64,000 nt of DNA from Alloalcanivorax marinus. GTDB lineage: Bacteria > Pseudomonadota > Gammaproteobacteria > Pseudomonadales > Alcanivoracaceae. Under the pieces are notes generated by a model. The model did no database searches and was not told the origin of the DNA. It saw nothing but the letters and a program-made list of their open reading frames with translations. The position numbers and the translations under genes are program-made. Below are positions 25,032-34,137 of this stretch, piece by piece; position 1 is the first letter of the stretch, and each line of letters starts with the position of its first letter. Location: assembly GCF_016785095.1 (NCBI RefSeq), contig NZ_JAEKJB010000008.1, forward strand, positions 62,001 through 126,000, given 5' to 3'.

Positions 25032-26342
25032 TCAGTCCTTGTCGTTTTTGCCGCGGGCGTGGTCCAGCAAATCCGCCACGTATTCCTGCTCTTCGTGCAG
25101 GTCGTCGGCGGTCTCCGGGGCCGCCGGCAGCACCTGGTTCAGAAACACCGCCACCAGGCCGCACAGGCTGATGCCCTGCAGGGTGAACTCGCCGTTGCCG
25201 ACCACCATGCCGCCGATGCCGAAGATCAGGGTCACCGCCACGATCACCAGGTTGCGTTGCTGATGCAGATCCACCCGCGCCTTGATCAGGGTGTTCATGC
25301 CGACGCTGGCGATGGAGCCGAACATCAGAATCAGAATGCCCCCCATCACCGGGGTGGGAATGCTCTGCAGCAACTGGCCGAACTTGCCGATGAAGCCCAG
25401 GGCGATGGCGAAGATCGCGGTCCAGGTCATCACCACCGGGTTGAACACCTTGGTCAGCATCACCGCGCCGGTCACCTCGGAGTAGGTGGTGTTGGGCGGG
25501 CCGCCGAACAGGGCGGCGGCCATGCTGGCGATGCCGTCGCCGGTGAGGGTGCGGTGCAGGCCCGGCTTCTTGATGTAGTCCTTGCCGGTGACGTTGCTGA
25601 TCGCCAGCACATCGCCCACATGCTCGATGGCCGGTGCCAGGGCGACGGGAATCATGAACAGGATCGCCGGCCAGTGGAAACTGGGCGCCACGAAATCCGG
25701 CACCGCCAGCCAGCGCGCCTGCTCCACGGCGCCGAAGTCCACCATGCCCAGGGCTAGCGCCAGCAGATAGCCGGTGAGCACCCCGCACAGAATCGGCAGC
25801 AGCCGGAACAGGCCGTGGGCCAGGGTCGCCACCAGCATGGTGGTGACCAGGGCCACGGTGGACACCAGCAGGGCCTCGCCGTAGGGGAACAGCCGCTCGG
25901 CACCGTTGCCGGTCATGCCCATGGCGAAATTCACCGCCGTGGGCGCCAGGCTCAGGCCGATCACCATGATGATCGGCCCGGTGACCACCGGCGGCATCAG
26001 CCGGTGCAGGAAGCCGGGGCCGCGCCATTTCACCAGGGCACCCAGGATCACGTAGACCACGGCGGTGCACAGCAGCGCGCCCATGGTGGCGGCGATGCCC
26101 CACTGGTCGATGCCGTGGCTGATCGGCGCCACGAACACGAACGACGATGCCAGGAACACCGGCACCGAGCGGCGGGTGATCCATTGAAACAGCAGGGTGC
26201 CGAGGCCGGCGGTGAACAACGCCACGCTCGGGTCCAGGCCGGTGAGCAGCGGCATCAGCACCATGGCGCCGAACGCCACGAACAGCATCTGCGCGCCGAT
26301 CAGAATGATCTTCCAGTTCCAGAATCCCGGTGAATCGCTCAT
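25032..26342 (-). CDS. uraA: Uracil permease, NCS2 family
   Basis: This 436-residue inner-membrane nucleobase:proton symporter has about 14 hydrophobic segments. Family features are ASSFVFVAPISHGI near the first half, PPVVTGPIIMVIGLSLAPTAV, the region VALAPAIEHVGDVLAISNVTGKD with the substrate-binding Glu, and FGGPPNTTYSEVTGAV. The C-terminus is charged (DDLHEEQEYVADLLDH). It is 20 bp downstream of upp on the same strand, forming a uracil uptake/salvage operon. Confidence 0.95.
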   Translation of the reverse strand: MSDSPGFWNWKIILIGAQMLFVAFGAMVLMPLLTGLDPSVALFTAGLGTLLFQWITRRSVPVFLASSFVFVAPISHGIDQWGIAATMGALLCTAVVYVILGALVKWRGPGFLHRLMPPVVTGPIIMVIGLSLAPTAVNFAMGMTGNGAERLFPYGEALLVSTVALVTTMLVATLAHGLFRLLPILCGVLTGYLLALALGMVDFGAVEQARWLAVPDFVAPSFHWPAILFMIPVALAPAIEHVGDVLAISNVTGKDYIKKPGLHRTLTGDGIASMAAALFGGPPNTTYSEVTGAVMLTKVFNPVVMTWTAIFAIALGFIGKFGQLLQSIPTPVMGGILILMFGSIASVGMNTLIKARVDLHQQRNLVIVAVTLIFGIGGMVVGNGEFTLQGISLCGLVAVFLNQVLPAAPETADDLHEEQEYVADLLDHARGKNDKD

Positions 26343-26362
26343 GCGCTCCGCGCCCCCTCGCG

Positions 26363-26989
26363 TTATTTGGTGCCGAAAATCTTGTCGCCGGCGTCGCCCA
26401 GCCCGGGCACGATGTAGCCGTCTTCGTTGAGCCCCTGATCAATGGAGGCGGTGTAAATGGTCACATCCGGGTGCGCTTCCCGCAGACGGCGGATACCTTC
26501 CGGCGCCGCCACCAGAACCAAGGCACGGATTTGCCGGCAGCCGGCTTTCTTGAGCATTTCGATGGTAGCCAGCATGGAGCCGCCGGTGGCCAGCATCGGG
26601 TCCACCACCAGGGCCAGCCGCTCATCCAGGCCGTGGGCCAGCTTCTCGAAATAGGCCACCGGCTCCAGGGTCTCCTCGTTGCGGTACACCCCCACCACAC
26701 TGACCTTGGCGCTGGGAATCAGCTCCAGCACGCCGTCCAGCATGCCGATGCCGGCGCGCAGAATCGGTACCACGGTGACCTTCTTGCCCTTGATGCGCTG
26801 CGCCGGCACCTTGCCCATCCAGGTATCCACCTCGTAATTTTCCAGCAACAGGTCACTGGTGGCTTCGTAGGTCAGCAGGCTGGCCACCTCGGCGGTAAGC
26901 TGCCGGAAGCTGCGGGTGCTGAGGCTCTTCTGGCGCAGCAGACCGAGCTTGTGCTTGACCAGTGGATGAGCAATTTCATGTATAGGCAT
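26363..26989 (-). CDS. upp: Uracil phosphoribosyltransferase
   Basis: This 208-residue cytosolic enzyme joins uracil and PRPP to UMP. Length equals the E. coli enzyme. The start [19 protein letters not shown], the [10 protein letters not shown] segment, the PRPP loop [10 protein letters not shown] and the C-terminal [16 protein letters not shown] are all typical. ATG 26989 is preceded by GAGGAG; the long in-frame stretch upstream is not conserved. uraA is co-transcribed. It is divergent from ppa, with about 200 bp between. Confidence 0.97.
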   Translation of the reverse strand: MPIHEIAHPLVKHKLGLLRQKSLSTRSFRQLTAEVASLLTYEATSDLLLENYEVDTWMGKVPAQRIKGKKVTVVPILRAGIGMLDGVLELIPSAKVSVVGVYRNEETLEPVAYFEKLAHGLDERLALVVDPMLATGGSMLATIEMLKKAGCRQIRALVLVAAPEGIRRLREAHPDVTIYTASIDQGLNEDGYIVPGLGDAGDKIFGTK

Positions 26990-27111
26990 GGGCGCGGCTC
27001 CTCGGCTGAAGGCGGTTGTCGTACACATCAGGGGGGCGATTGTACCCCCATGGCGCCCGCATCTCACCGGCGTGTTCGACTTTGCGCGATTAGCCAGCCG
27101 GGCGGCGCGGT

Positions 27112-27120
27112 TGCTATAAT
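27112..27120 (+). promoter_or_regulatory. Extended -10 promoter element of ppa
   Basis: The string tgctataat contains a perfect TATAAT (27115-27120) with the upstream TG of an extended -10 element, 70 bp before the ppa start. No good -35 hexamer is visible at 17 bp, as is usual for extended -10 promoters. Confidence 0.65.
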
Positions 27121-27189
27121 CCGCGCCCGTCGTACGGGGCACCACCAAGGTCCCCTGCCCGCTGACCCCCAATCGCTGAAGGACAGACC

Positions 27190-27720
27190 ATGGATTTTGC
27201 AAAGGTACCCGCCGGGAAAGACGTCCCCGAGGACATCTACGTCGCCATTGAGATTCCGGCCAACGCCGACCCCATCAAGTACGAGATCGACAAGGACAGC
27301 AACGCCATCTTCGTTGATCGCTTCATGGCCACCCCGATGTTCTACCCGGCCAACTACGGTTACATTCCCAACACCCTGTCCGACGACGGCGACCCCATGG
27401 ACGTGCTGGTGGTTACCCCTTACCCGGTGGTGCCCGGCTCCGTGATTCGCTGCCGCCCGGTCGGCATGCTCGACATGACCGACGAAGCCGGCAAGGACAC
27501 CAAGGTAGTGGCGGTACCGCACACCAAGCTGAGCAAGCTCTACGACGACGTCCAGGAAGTCACCGACCTGCCCGCGCTGCTGCTCGCCCAGATCAAGCAC
27601 TTCTTCGAGAACTACAAGGATCTGGAAGAAGGCAAATGGGTGAAGGTCGACGGCTGGAAAGACGCCGCCGCCGCGAAGCAGGAAATCGTCAAGTCCGTGG
27701 AAGCCTTCAACAAGAAGTAA
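27190..27720 (+). CDS. ppa: Inorganic pyrophosphatase
   Basis: This 176-residue family I pyrophosphatase would hydrolyse PPi in the cytosol. The signature [17 protein letters not shown] (substrate-binding Lys), the [19 protein letters not shown] block with three metal-binding Asp, and the C-terminal [15 protein letters not shown] are characteristic. Length equals E. coli Ppa. A strong extended -10 precedes it and an intrinsic terminator follows at 27746. Its coexistence with a PPi-dependent PFK (18610) means that both enzymes compete for PPi. Confidence 0.97.
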   Translation: MDFAKVPAGKDVPEDIYVAIEIPANADPIKYEIDKDSNAIFVDRFMATPMFYPANYGYIPNTLSDDGDPMDVLVVTPYPVVPGSVIRCRPVGMLDMTDEAGKDTKVVAVPHTKLSKLYDDVQEVTDLPALLLAQIKHFFENYKDLEEGKWVKVDGWKDAAAAKQEIVKSVEAFNKK

Positions 27721-27745
27721 GGCCCGCACGCTTGAGGATCGGAAC

Positions 27746-27774
27746 AAGGCCGGGTTCAGCCCGGCCTTTTCTTT
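27746..27774 (+). terminator. Intrinsic terminator of ppa
   Basis: A 9-bp perfect stem (27746-27754 with 27760-27768), a 5-base loop ttcag and a following T-rich run to 27774 lie 26 bp after the ppa stop. Confidence 0.85.
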
Positions 27775-27903
27775 GCCCCCTGGCGCGCTTTTCCCACCAC
27801 CATCGCCGACCTTGATTTGGGGCAATTCTTTTTCCCCGTGTTGGCGGCATGCTTCCCCCATCGCAATCAGGACCACATTCAGGACCACATAGGGGACAGC
27901 AAG

Positions 27904-28608
27904 ATGGCATTCTCACGGCACACTCTGGGCAAAGCGGTAACGCTGGCAATGGCCGGCTCCATTCTGGCGATGGCCGGCGCGGCCCAGGCGCACGAAGCCG
28001 GCTCTTTCATCGTGCGCGCGGGCGCCGCCACCGTTGATCCGCGTGAGGACAGCGGCACCCTGAAATTCGACGGCGTTTCCGCCGCCGGCACCCAGGCCAC
28101 CCTGGACAGCGACACCCAGCTGGGCCTGACTTTCTCCTACATGCTCAGTGACCGCCTCGGCGTGGAGCTGGTCGGCGCGACACCGTTCGAACACGAGGTC
28201 GGCGTCAAGGGTCTGGGCGCGGGCCTGGACGGCAAGCTGGCGGACGTCAAGCATCTGCCGCCCACGGTGCTGCTGCAGTACTACCCGATGAACCCGGATT
28301 CCGCCGTGCAGCCCTATGTAGGCGCGGGCATCAACTACACCACCTTCTTCGAGGAAGACCTGACCAGCACCCGCAAGGCACAGGGTTTCAGCGATCTGGA
28401 ACTGGATGATTCCTGGGGCCTGGCTCTGGAAGCCGGTGTCGACTACATGCTTACCGAGAACCTGCTGGTCAACGCCTCGGTGTGGTACATGGACATCGAG
28501 ACCGATGCCACCGTGAAAGGACCCACCGCCCTGAGCATCAGCGAAACCAAGGTCAACGTGGACGTGGACCCGTGGGTCTACATGATCGGCCTGGGCTACA
28601 AGTTCTAA
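27904..28608 (+). CDS. ompW: OmpW-family outer-membrane protein
   Basis: This 234-residue eight-stranded beta-barrel has a signal peptide ending AGAAQA (about residue 25), the start of the mature protein HEAGSFIVRAGAATVDP, and the family segments FSYMLSDRLGVELVGATPF, LPPTVLLQYYPMNP and the terminal MIGLGYKF. OmpW proteins form narrow hydrophobic channels. In alkane degraders they are suspected to admit hydrophobic compounds, which is only an inference here. ATG 27904 is preceded by AGGGGA; the in-frame region upstream is AT-rich leader. Confidence 0.93.
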   Translation: MAFSRHTLGKAVTLAMAGSILAMAGAAQAHEAGSFIVRAGAATVDPREDSGTLKFDGVSAAGTQATLDSDTQLGLTFSYMLSDRLGVELVGATPFEHEVGVKGLGAGLDGKLADVKHLPPTVLLQYYPMNPDSAVQPYVGAGINYTTFFEEDLTSTRKAQGFSDLELDDSWGLALEAGVDYMLTENLLVNASVWYMDIETDATVKGPTALSISETKVNVDVDPWVYMIGLGYKF

Positions 28609-28622
28609 GCCCTGCCCCACCA

Positions 28623-28646
28623 GGACGGCCCCGCCCGGGGCTGTCC
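28623..28646 (+). terminator. Terminator-like hairpin after ompW
   Basis: The 10-bp arms (28623-28632 and 28637-28646) pair with one G-U and a 4-base loop, 15 bp after the ompW stop. No T-tract follows, so termination is probable rather than certain. Confidence 0.5.
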
Positions 28647-28664
28647 CGCTTGCCTGTTGCAATT

Positions 28665-28683
28665 GAGGATGGTTATCATTAAC
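28665..28683. promoter_or_regulatory. Fur-box-like site before the fecI-type gene
   Basis: The 19-mer gaggatggttatcattaac matches 14 of 19 consensus Fur positions. It sits inside a larger near-perfect palindrome (ttgaggatggtta/taaccgtcctcaa, 28663-28692), 27-45 bp before the sigma-factor ATG. Iron control of the signalling unit is expected. Confidence 0.65.
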
Positions 28684-28709
28684 CGTCCTCAAGCTGCTTG
28701 CTCTTTCTC

Positions 28710-29231
28710 ATGACGTTTCAGGCCCTCCCGTCCGCCTCATCGGTGGAAGCCCTCTACCTGCAACACCATCGCTGGTTGCACGCCGTGCTATACAGGCGCT
28801 CGGGATGCTCGGAACTGGCCGCCGATCTGGCCCATGATACCTTCACCCGTCTGCTGCACCGCGGCGATAACGTGGTCGCGATCCGTGAACCGCGCGCCTT
28901 CCTGGGACGCATCGCCAATGGGTTGCTGGCCAACCATTGGCGTCGCAAGGCCATCGAGCAGGCCTACCAGGAAACCCTGCTCGCCCAGCCCGAGCCGGTG
29001 GCCATATCGCCGGAAACCCGCTACCTGATCGTCGAAACCCTTTACCGGGTGGACCGGCTGCTGGCGGATCTGAAACCCAAGGTACGAAAGGCGTTCCTGC
29101 TGTCCCGCCTGGATGGTCTGCGCTATGTGGAAATCGCCCGGCGATTGCAGGTGTCGGAAAGAACGGTGCGCAATTACATGGAACAGGCCATGTTCCACTG
29201 TCTGAAAGCAGCGCCGGATCTGTTGCCATGA
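28710..29231 (+). CDS. fecI: FecI-type ECF sigma factor
   Basis: This 173-residue sigma-70 family protein has region 2 (LYLQHHRWLHAVLYRRSGCSELAADLAHDTFTRLL, read as about residues 17-51) and a C-terminal region 4 helix-turn-helix (YVEIARRLQVSERTVRNYMEQAM, about 140-165). It would direct transcription of the receptor gene at 30262 after a signal from the outer membrane. ATG 28710 is preferred over an in-frame TTG at 28698. The stop overlaps fecR by 4 bp. Confidence 0.94.
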   Translation: MTFQALPSASSVEALYLQHHRWLHAVLYRRSGCSELAADLAHDTFTRLLHRGDNVVAIREPRAFLGRIANGLLANHWRRKAIEQAYQETLLAQPEPVAISPETRYLIVETLYRVDRLLADLKPKVRKAFLLSRLDGLRYVEIARRLQVSERTVRNYMEQAMFHCLKAAPDLLP

Positions 29232-30175
29232 GCGGGATGGATATCCCCGAGCCGGCGCTTGAACAGGCGGCGCGCTGGTTCGCCCTGCTCGGCGGCGATC
29301 ACGTCACCGAGCAACAAAAGCGGCGGTGGCTCCAGTGGCTGGACGCGAACGTCGACCACCGGCGGGCCTGGGAAAAGGTGGAGCACGTCGACCAGGCTTT
29401 CCGGGCGGTGCCGGTGAAATCCGCCGATTCCATTCTGAGCGCGGCGGAGCGCCGGCGGCGCCGCTTTCTGCAAGGCCTGGGCGGCGCCCTGCTGCTGGCC
29501 CCGGTGGCGATCCCGGGGTGGCTGGCCTGGCAGGCCGGGCTCGGACGCTCGGACCTGAGCACCGCGCGGGGCGAGATCGGCGAGTTCACCCTGCCCGACG
29601 GTGGGCGGCTGTGGCTGAATACCGACAGCGCCGTGGCGGTGCGCTTCGACGACCGGCAGCGGCGCCTGCGCCTGTTCCGTGGCGAGCTGTATCTACGCAC
29701 CGCCCACGACCCGCGACCATTGTGGATCGACACACCGGAGGGAAGGGTCTCGCCCTTGGGCACCGCCTTCGGAGTGCGGCTGGCCGACCGGCGAACCTGG
29801 GTGTCCGTGGACCAGGGCCGGGTCCGGGTACAAGCCCGCCAGGGCGACGCGGACGCCACCCTGGGCCCGGGAGAAGGCACCCGGCTCGACGGCAACGGCC
29901 ACCTGAGCCCGTTGCCCGGCGCGCTCTCCAACCCGGGCTGGCGCCAAGGCCGACTGCTGGCCGATGGCCGCCGCCTGGGCGATCTGCTCGATGAACTCGG
30001 CCGCTACCGCCATGGCTGGCTGCGCTACGATCCCGCCGTGGCCGACCTGAGGCTGACCGGCGCCTTTCCACTGGCCGATACCGATCGCATTCTGGATCTT
30101 CTCGAAGCCTCCCTGCCGGTCACGGTGACCCGGGTAACCCCCTGGTGGGTCACCGTGACGCCGCGTCCGCATTGA
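29228..30175 (+). CDS. fecR: FecR-type anti-sigma/sigma regulator
   Basis: This 315-residue inner-membrane signal relay has an N-terminal cytoplasmic FecR_N domain (LEQAARWFALLGGDHVTEQQKRRWLQWLDANVDHRRAWEKVE region) that binds the sigma factor. A single membrane helix follows (about 85-105), then a periplasmic FecR domain with FTLPDGGRLWLNTDSAVAVRF, and a C-terminal STN-contacting part (LRLTGAFPLADTDRILDLLE). It overlaps fecI by 4 bp and lies 86 bp upstream of the receptor, the standard cell-surface signalling order. Confidence 0.94.
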   Translation: MSGMDIPEPALEQAARWFALLGGDHVTEQQKRRWLQWLDANVDHRRAWEKVEHVDQAFRAVPVKSADSILSAAERRRRRFLQGLGGALLLAPVAIPGWLAWQAGLGRSDLSTARGEIGEFTLPDGGRLWLNTDSAVAVRFDDRQRRLRLFRGELYLRTAHDPRPLWIDTPEGRVSPLGTAFGVRLADRRTWVSVDQGRVRVQARQGDADATLGPGEGTRLDGNGHLSPLPGALSNPGWRQGRLLADGRRLGDLLDELGRYRHGWLRYDPAVADLRLTGAFPLADTDRILDLLEASLPVTVTRVTPWWVTVTPRPH

Positions 30176-30261
30176 TATCGCATTATTTTTTCCGGTTTCC
30201 GTCCGTCGCGGGGCTTGGATAACAAAGCCCTTTCGATAAGACAGAGAAACAGGAGAACGAC

Positions 30262-32646
30262 ATGCTTTTCCGGCTTCGCTCCGCGCCGCTCACCCTGGCG
30301 CTCAGCCTGGCGCTGATACTTGCCCTGGCCCCTCCCCTCGCCCGGGCCCAGGCTCAACCGGCCACCAACGACGCGGCGCACACCCGCGAGTTCCATATCG
30401 AGGCGGGCCCGCTCGCCGCCGCCCTGGCCCGGTTCAGCGCGCAATCCGGGTGGGGCGTGTCCGCCGACGCCGCCCTGACCGAAGGCCAGCGCAGCCCGGG
30501 CCTGAGCGGCAACTTCAATGATGCCCAGGCGCTGCGGCGCCTGCTGGCAGGCACCGGCCTGCAGTGGCGCCAAATCGCAACCGGTTCAGTGGTATTGGTG
30601 CGCCCGGCACCGGTGAACGCGCTGGAGCCGGTAACCGTGACCGCCAGCCGTTCCGGCAAGGCACTGGGTCAAACCGCTCAGAAAGTCACGGTCATTACCC
30701 GGGAGGCACTGCAGGCACAGCTTGCCGTCAACAGTGATCCTTCCCAGGTGCTCAGCAACCTGATCCCCAATTACTCGCCCAGCCGGCAAAAACTGACCAG
30801 TTGGGGCGAGAGCTTCCGGGGCCGCGCGCCGCTGTTCATGATCGATGGCGTGCCGCAATCCAACCCGCTGCGCCCCGGCAGCCGCGACAGCAACACCATT
30901 GATCTTTCCATGGTGGAACGCATCGAAGTGATCCACGGCGCCAGCGCCGAGCACGGCCTGGGCGCCACCGGCGGCATCATCAATTTCGTCACGCGCCGGC
31001 CGGAAGGCGGCAAGCTCAGCCAGCACGCGGGCATCAGCGCCTCCGCGCCGACCGACTATGACCACGAAGGCCTGGGCTACAAGGCCGACTATCGAGTGGA
31101 AGGGCTGAATGGCGATTGGGATTATCTGGCCGCCCTGTCGTACCAATCCCGGGGGGTGGCCTACGATGCCAAGGGCCGGGCCGTCGGCATCGATAACTCC
31201 CAGGGCGATCTGATGGATACGCAAAGCTACGACCTGCTGCTCAAGGCCGGCTACTGGTTCGACGACAACCAGAATCTGCAAGTGACCCTCAACCGCTTTT
31301 CCCTGGAAGGCAATCAGGACTACGTCACGGTGGACGGTGATCGCGCCACCGGCCAGCCGACCACCTCCGAAAAGGGACACCCGGAGGGCAAGGCCACCAG
31401 CAACCAGGTGCTGACCACCAGTGTGAACTACCGGCATCTGAATCTGGCCGGCAATGATCTGCAGGCGCAACTCTATCTCCAGCGTTTCCGGGCGCGCTTC
31501 GGCGGCGACCGGTCGGCCGTCTACCAGGACACCAGCATCGCGCCGGCCGGCACGCTGTTCGACCAATCGGAGAACCGCTCCGACAAGATCGGCGGCAAGA
31601 TCACCGTGAACCGGGACGGCATGCTGAATGGCAGACTAAAGCTTACCTCGGGCCTGGATGTGCTGCAGGACACCACTCGCCAGACGCAGCTTTACACGAA
31701 TCGGGACTGGGTGCCGGAAACCCGCTTCCGGAATATCGCGCCCTTTCTTCAGAGCCAGTTTCAGGTGGTACCACGTTTGTCCGTGCAGGCCGGCGTCCGC
31801 TATGAGTACGCGAAGCTGGACGTGGACGACTTCACCACCCTTGCCTCCTACGGCGATGGCGCCCAGGGAAACCGGGTCGAAGGCGGCACCCCAAGCTTCG
31901 ACGCCACTCTTTACAACGCCGGCCTGACCTATCAAATCAGCGAGCCGCTGCAATTGTTCGCCAACTATTCGGAAGGCTTTGGCATGCCCGACGTGGGCCG
32001 GGCGCTACGCAGCATTACCAGCCCCGGACTGCGCGTCGACGACTTCCTCGATCTACGCCCGGTGGACACCGACAACCGGGAAATCGGCCTGCGTTTCAAC
32101 CACGACCCGGTGACTTTCGAGCTGAGCTACTTCGAATCCGACTCGGACCGCGGCTCCATTCTTGTGCAACGCAACGGCGTCTATGAACTGCGCCGCCAGA
32201 AAACGGAGATTCATGGCGCGGAAGCGGATATTAACTGGCAGGTACTCGAGCGCCACCGCATCGGCGCCAGCTATTCCCACGTGACCGGCCGATACGACAG
32301 CGACCAGGATGGTCATCTGGACGCCGACCTGACCCCGGTGAATGTGTCCCCGGACAAACTGACGCTGCGCTGGCACGCGGCCTGGAATGATCGCTTCGAC
32401 TCACAGCTGAGCGGGCACCATTACTTCAGCCGCTCCTTCGATAACGCCAACCACTTCGAGGGCTACAATCTGGTGGATCTGGCTCTGGGTTATAAACTCG
32501 CTCGAGGACGGATCACGGCGGGGGTGGAAAACCTTTTCAACGAGGACTATTTCTCTTACTTCTCGCAAAGCGCCACCACCCTTTCCTACCAGTATTTCAA
32601 AGGCCGTGGGCGGCTTCTCACCCTGGGGTACAGCCTGGATTTCTGA
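30262..32646 (+). CDS. fecA: FecA-like TonB-dependent receptor with signalling (STN) domain
   Basis: This 794-residue outer-membrane transducer has a signal peptide ending ARAQAQ (about residue 33). The STN domain follows (FHIEAGPLAAALARFSAQ to about residue 115), then the TonB-box region LEPVTVTASRSGKALGQ, a plug with IDGVPQSNPLRPGSRDSN and ATGGIINFVTRRP, and a barrel ending YSLDF. The STN domain is the part that contacts FecR, consistent with fecIR directly upstream. The ligand is unknown; the plug resembles ferric-siderophore or haem-type receptors more than citrate, but this is weak. AGGAG precedes the ATG. Confidence 0.93.
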   Translation: MLFRLRSAPLTLALSLALILALAPPLARAQAQPATNDAAHTREFHIEAGPLAAALARFSAQSGWGVSADAALTEGQRSPGLSGNFNDAQALRRLLAGTGLQWRQIATGSVVLVRPAPVNALEPVTVTASRSGKALGQTAQKVTVITREALQAQLAVNSDPSQVLSNLIPNYSPSRQKLTSWGESFRGRAPLFMIDGVPQSNPLRPGSRDSNTIDLSMVERIEVIHGASAEHGLGATGGIINFVTRRPEGGKLSQHAGISASAPTDYDHEGLGYKADYRVEGLNGDWDYLAALSYQSRGVAYDAKGRAVGIDNSQGDLMDTQSYDLLLKAGYWFDDNQNLQVTLNRFSLEGNQDYVTVDGDRATGQPTTSEKGHPEGKATSNQVLTTSVNYRHLNLAGNDLQAQLYLQRFRARFGGDRSAVYQDTSIAPAGTLFDQSENRSDKIGGKITVNRDGMLNGRLKLTSGLDVLQDTTRQTQLYTNRDWVPETRFRNIAPFLQSQFQVVPRLSVQAGVRYEYAKLDVDDFTTLASYGDGAQGNRVEGGTPSFDATLYNAGLTYQISEPLQLFANYSEGFGMPDVGRALRSITSPGLRVDDFLDLRPVDTDNREIGLRFNHDPVTFELSYFESDSDRGSILVQRNGVYELRRQKTEIHGAEADINWQVLERHRIGASYSHVTGRYDSDQDGHLDADLTPVNVSPDKLTLRWHAAWNDRFDSQLSGHHYFSRSFDNANHFEGYNLVDLALGYKLARGRITAGVENLFNEDYFSYFSQSATTLSYQYFKGRGRLLTLGYSLDF

Positions 32647-32688
32647 TTCCAGGGAGCACCGGCAACACCGGGACCGGCGTGGACGGCG

Positions 32689-33300
32689 CTAGCCGTCCAC
32701 CACTCCCGCCAGGGAGGCCACCCAAACCACCAGCGACAGCAAGGTGGCCAGCCACAGCAGACCGCCCAGCACGATCCAGATCCAGTTGGCCCGGGTAAGA
32801 CGATGATTGGTCTCGCCGGCGGCATCGCCCAGCGTGGCGTTGACCCGTTTCTGGGCCCGCCAGAGCACCCACCAGATCGGAATCATGCAGCCCATCGACA
32901 GCAACTGCACCAGCAAGGCTTCCGGCCCCGAGCCCTGCGCCATATAGGTGAAGTTGGAAATCAGAGTAAAAAACACATAGACCACCGACAGAAGCACCGC
33001 CGGTGTCCCGCCCGTCACTCCCGCCTCCCGGGCTTCCTTCGACATGCGCTGAAACAACGACGGCGCGAAGAAAATACTGAACAGCGCGCGCATCACCGGC
33101 AGCCCGCCACCGCCACGGGCTTCGCGGTAAAGCGCCCAGTTCTTGTAATGCCAGTAAAGGTCGTAGATCCCCATGGTGATCCAGAACAGCAGCGTGAGCT
33201 TGAACGGAGAAACCACATAAAAGGGCGCCACCTCCTGACCCGCCGGGGTCACATCGGCCTCGGGCGCGCGATACAGATTACTGGCGTTGTTGTCTTCCAT
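32689..33300 (-). CDS. Multi-pass membrane protein, unknown function
   Basis: This 203-residue protein has a short Asn/Asp-rich N-terminus (EDNNASNLYRAPEAD) and four predicted helices. The segment FYVVSPFKLTLLFWITMGIYDLYWHYKNW is characteristic of a widespread family of uncharacterised four-helix proteins (DUF4234-like in layout). GAGGGG precedes the ATG. It is divergent from the hemolysin-ligase cluster and convergent with fecA. No function is proposed. Confidence 0.8.
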   Translation of the reverse strand: MEDNNASNLYRAPEADVTPAGQEVAPFYVVSPFKLTLLFWITMGIYDLYWHYKNWALYREARGGGGLPVMRALFSIFFAPSLFQRMSKEAREAGVTGGTPAVLLSVVYVFFTLISNFTYMAQGSGPEALLVQLLSMGCMIPIWWVLWRAQKRVNATLGDAAGETNHRLTRANWIWIVLGGLLWLATLLSLVVWVASLAGVVDG

Positions 33301-33456
33301 GAACGGGCCCCTCTTTCTCGAATTCTGATTAAAAATGATTTTGCTTATCGATTACCTGAGAATCGTCACGGTTCCGGTTTTTTGGCGCTTTTCTTTCGTT
33401 AAGGCGTTATTAAGGTTGCCGGCGCGCAATGGAACTCTCAGAACCGGGAGTGCCCC
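33301..33456. promoter_or_regulatory. AT-rich divergent promoter region with Fur-like 19-mer
   Basis: This 156-bp gap is markedly AT-rich compared with the flanks. It contains aaaaatgattttgcttatc (33331-33349), which matches 13 of 19 Fur consensus positions. It could control the membrane protein gene on the left and the five-gene cluster on the right. No other clear site is seen. Confidence 0.4.
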
Positions 33457-34137
33457 ATGACGCCGACCGACCTCGATCTTTTTTGCCTGCGCCGCCCTCT
33501 CACGCTGCAAGGTGAGCACCTGGAGCCCCGCCTGTGCCATCCCGACGAGCCGGGCTACCGATCCGCCGCCGCCTTTGTGCGGCAACGCTACCGCCAATGT
33601 TACAACGCCCGACCGCGCATCAGCGCGCCGGCCTTGATGACTCTGCGCGCGCCGGACGGCACGCCGCGGGCAGTGGCCGCCCTGACCCCGGCTCCGGGCC
33701 GGCGGCTGTTCCTGGAACAGTATCTGGACCAGCCCCTGGAAGACGCCGTGGGCTCGCTGGCGGGGGCACCGGTAGCGCGCCACCGCCTTCTTGAGGTGGC
33801 CGGCCTGGCGGCGGACGGGTCCGGCGCCGGGCGCCTGTTGTTCATTGCCCTGACCGGGCTGCTGCCGTCCCTGGGCGTGGACTGGATCGTCTTCACCGCC
33901 ACCGTGCAGGTGCGCAACATGTTCACCCGGCTGGGGCTGGCGCCGGTGAGGGTGGCGCCGGCGGACCCGGCCCGGCTGCAGGCGGGCGCGGCGCGTTGGG
34001 GCGACTATTATCGCCACGACCCAATCGTCATGGCTGGCTATGTGCCGCCCGGGCACCGGCGACTCAGCGATGCCGGCTGGCTCCATCCCGTGCCCGATTA
34101 CGGTGACCCGGAGGTGCGCCATGACGTGGTTGCTTGA
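33457..34137 (+). CDS. Thermostable-hemolysin family protein
   Basis: This 226-residue protein matches the thermostable hemolysin (T_hemolysin) family first named from Vibrio delta-VPH. Typical blocks are AAFVRQRYRQCYNARPRIS, LFLEQYLDQPLED, RHRLLEVAGLAAD and WIVFTATVQVRNMFTRLGLAP. The last parts resemble a GNAT-like acyltransferase fold, so an acyl-transfer role in a pathway is as likely as lysis of cells. GGGAG precedes the ATG. The stop lies 17 bp inside the following ligase gene, showing tight coupling. No signal peptide is seen. Confidence 0.87.
   Translation: MTPTDLDLFCLRRPLTLQGEHLEPRLCHPDEPGYRSAAAFVRQRYRQCYNARPRISAPALMTLRAPDGTPRAVAALTPAPGRRLFLEQYLDQPLEDAVGSLAGAPVARHRLLEVAGLAADGSGAGRLLFIALTGLLPSLGVDWIVFTATVQVRNMFTRLGLAPVRVAPADPARLQAGAARWGDYYRHDPIVMAGYVPPGHRRLSDAGWLHPVPDYGDPEVRHDVVA

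Noticed and set aside
33457..34137. Calling the thermostable-hemolysin protein a secreted toxin
   Set aside because: No signal peptide or pore-forming motif is seen, and the context is a biosynthetic-looking operon, so only the family name was kept.
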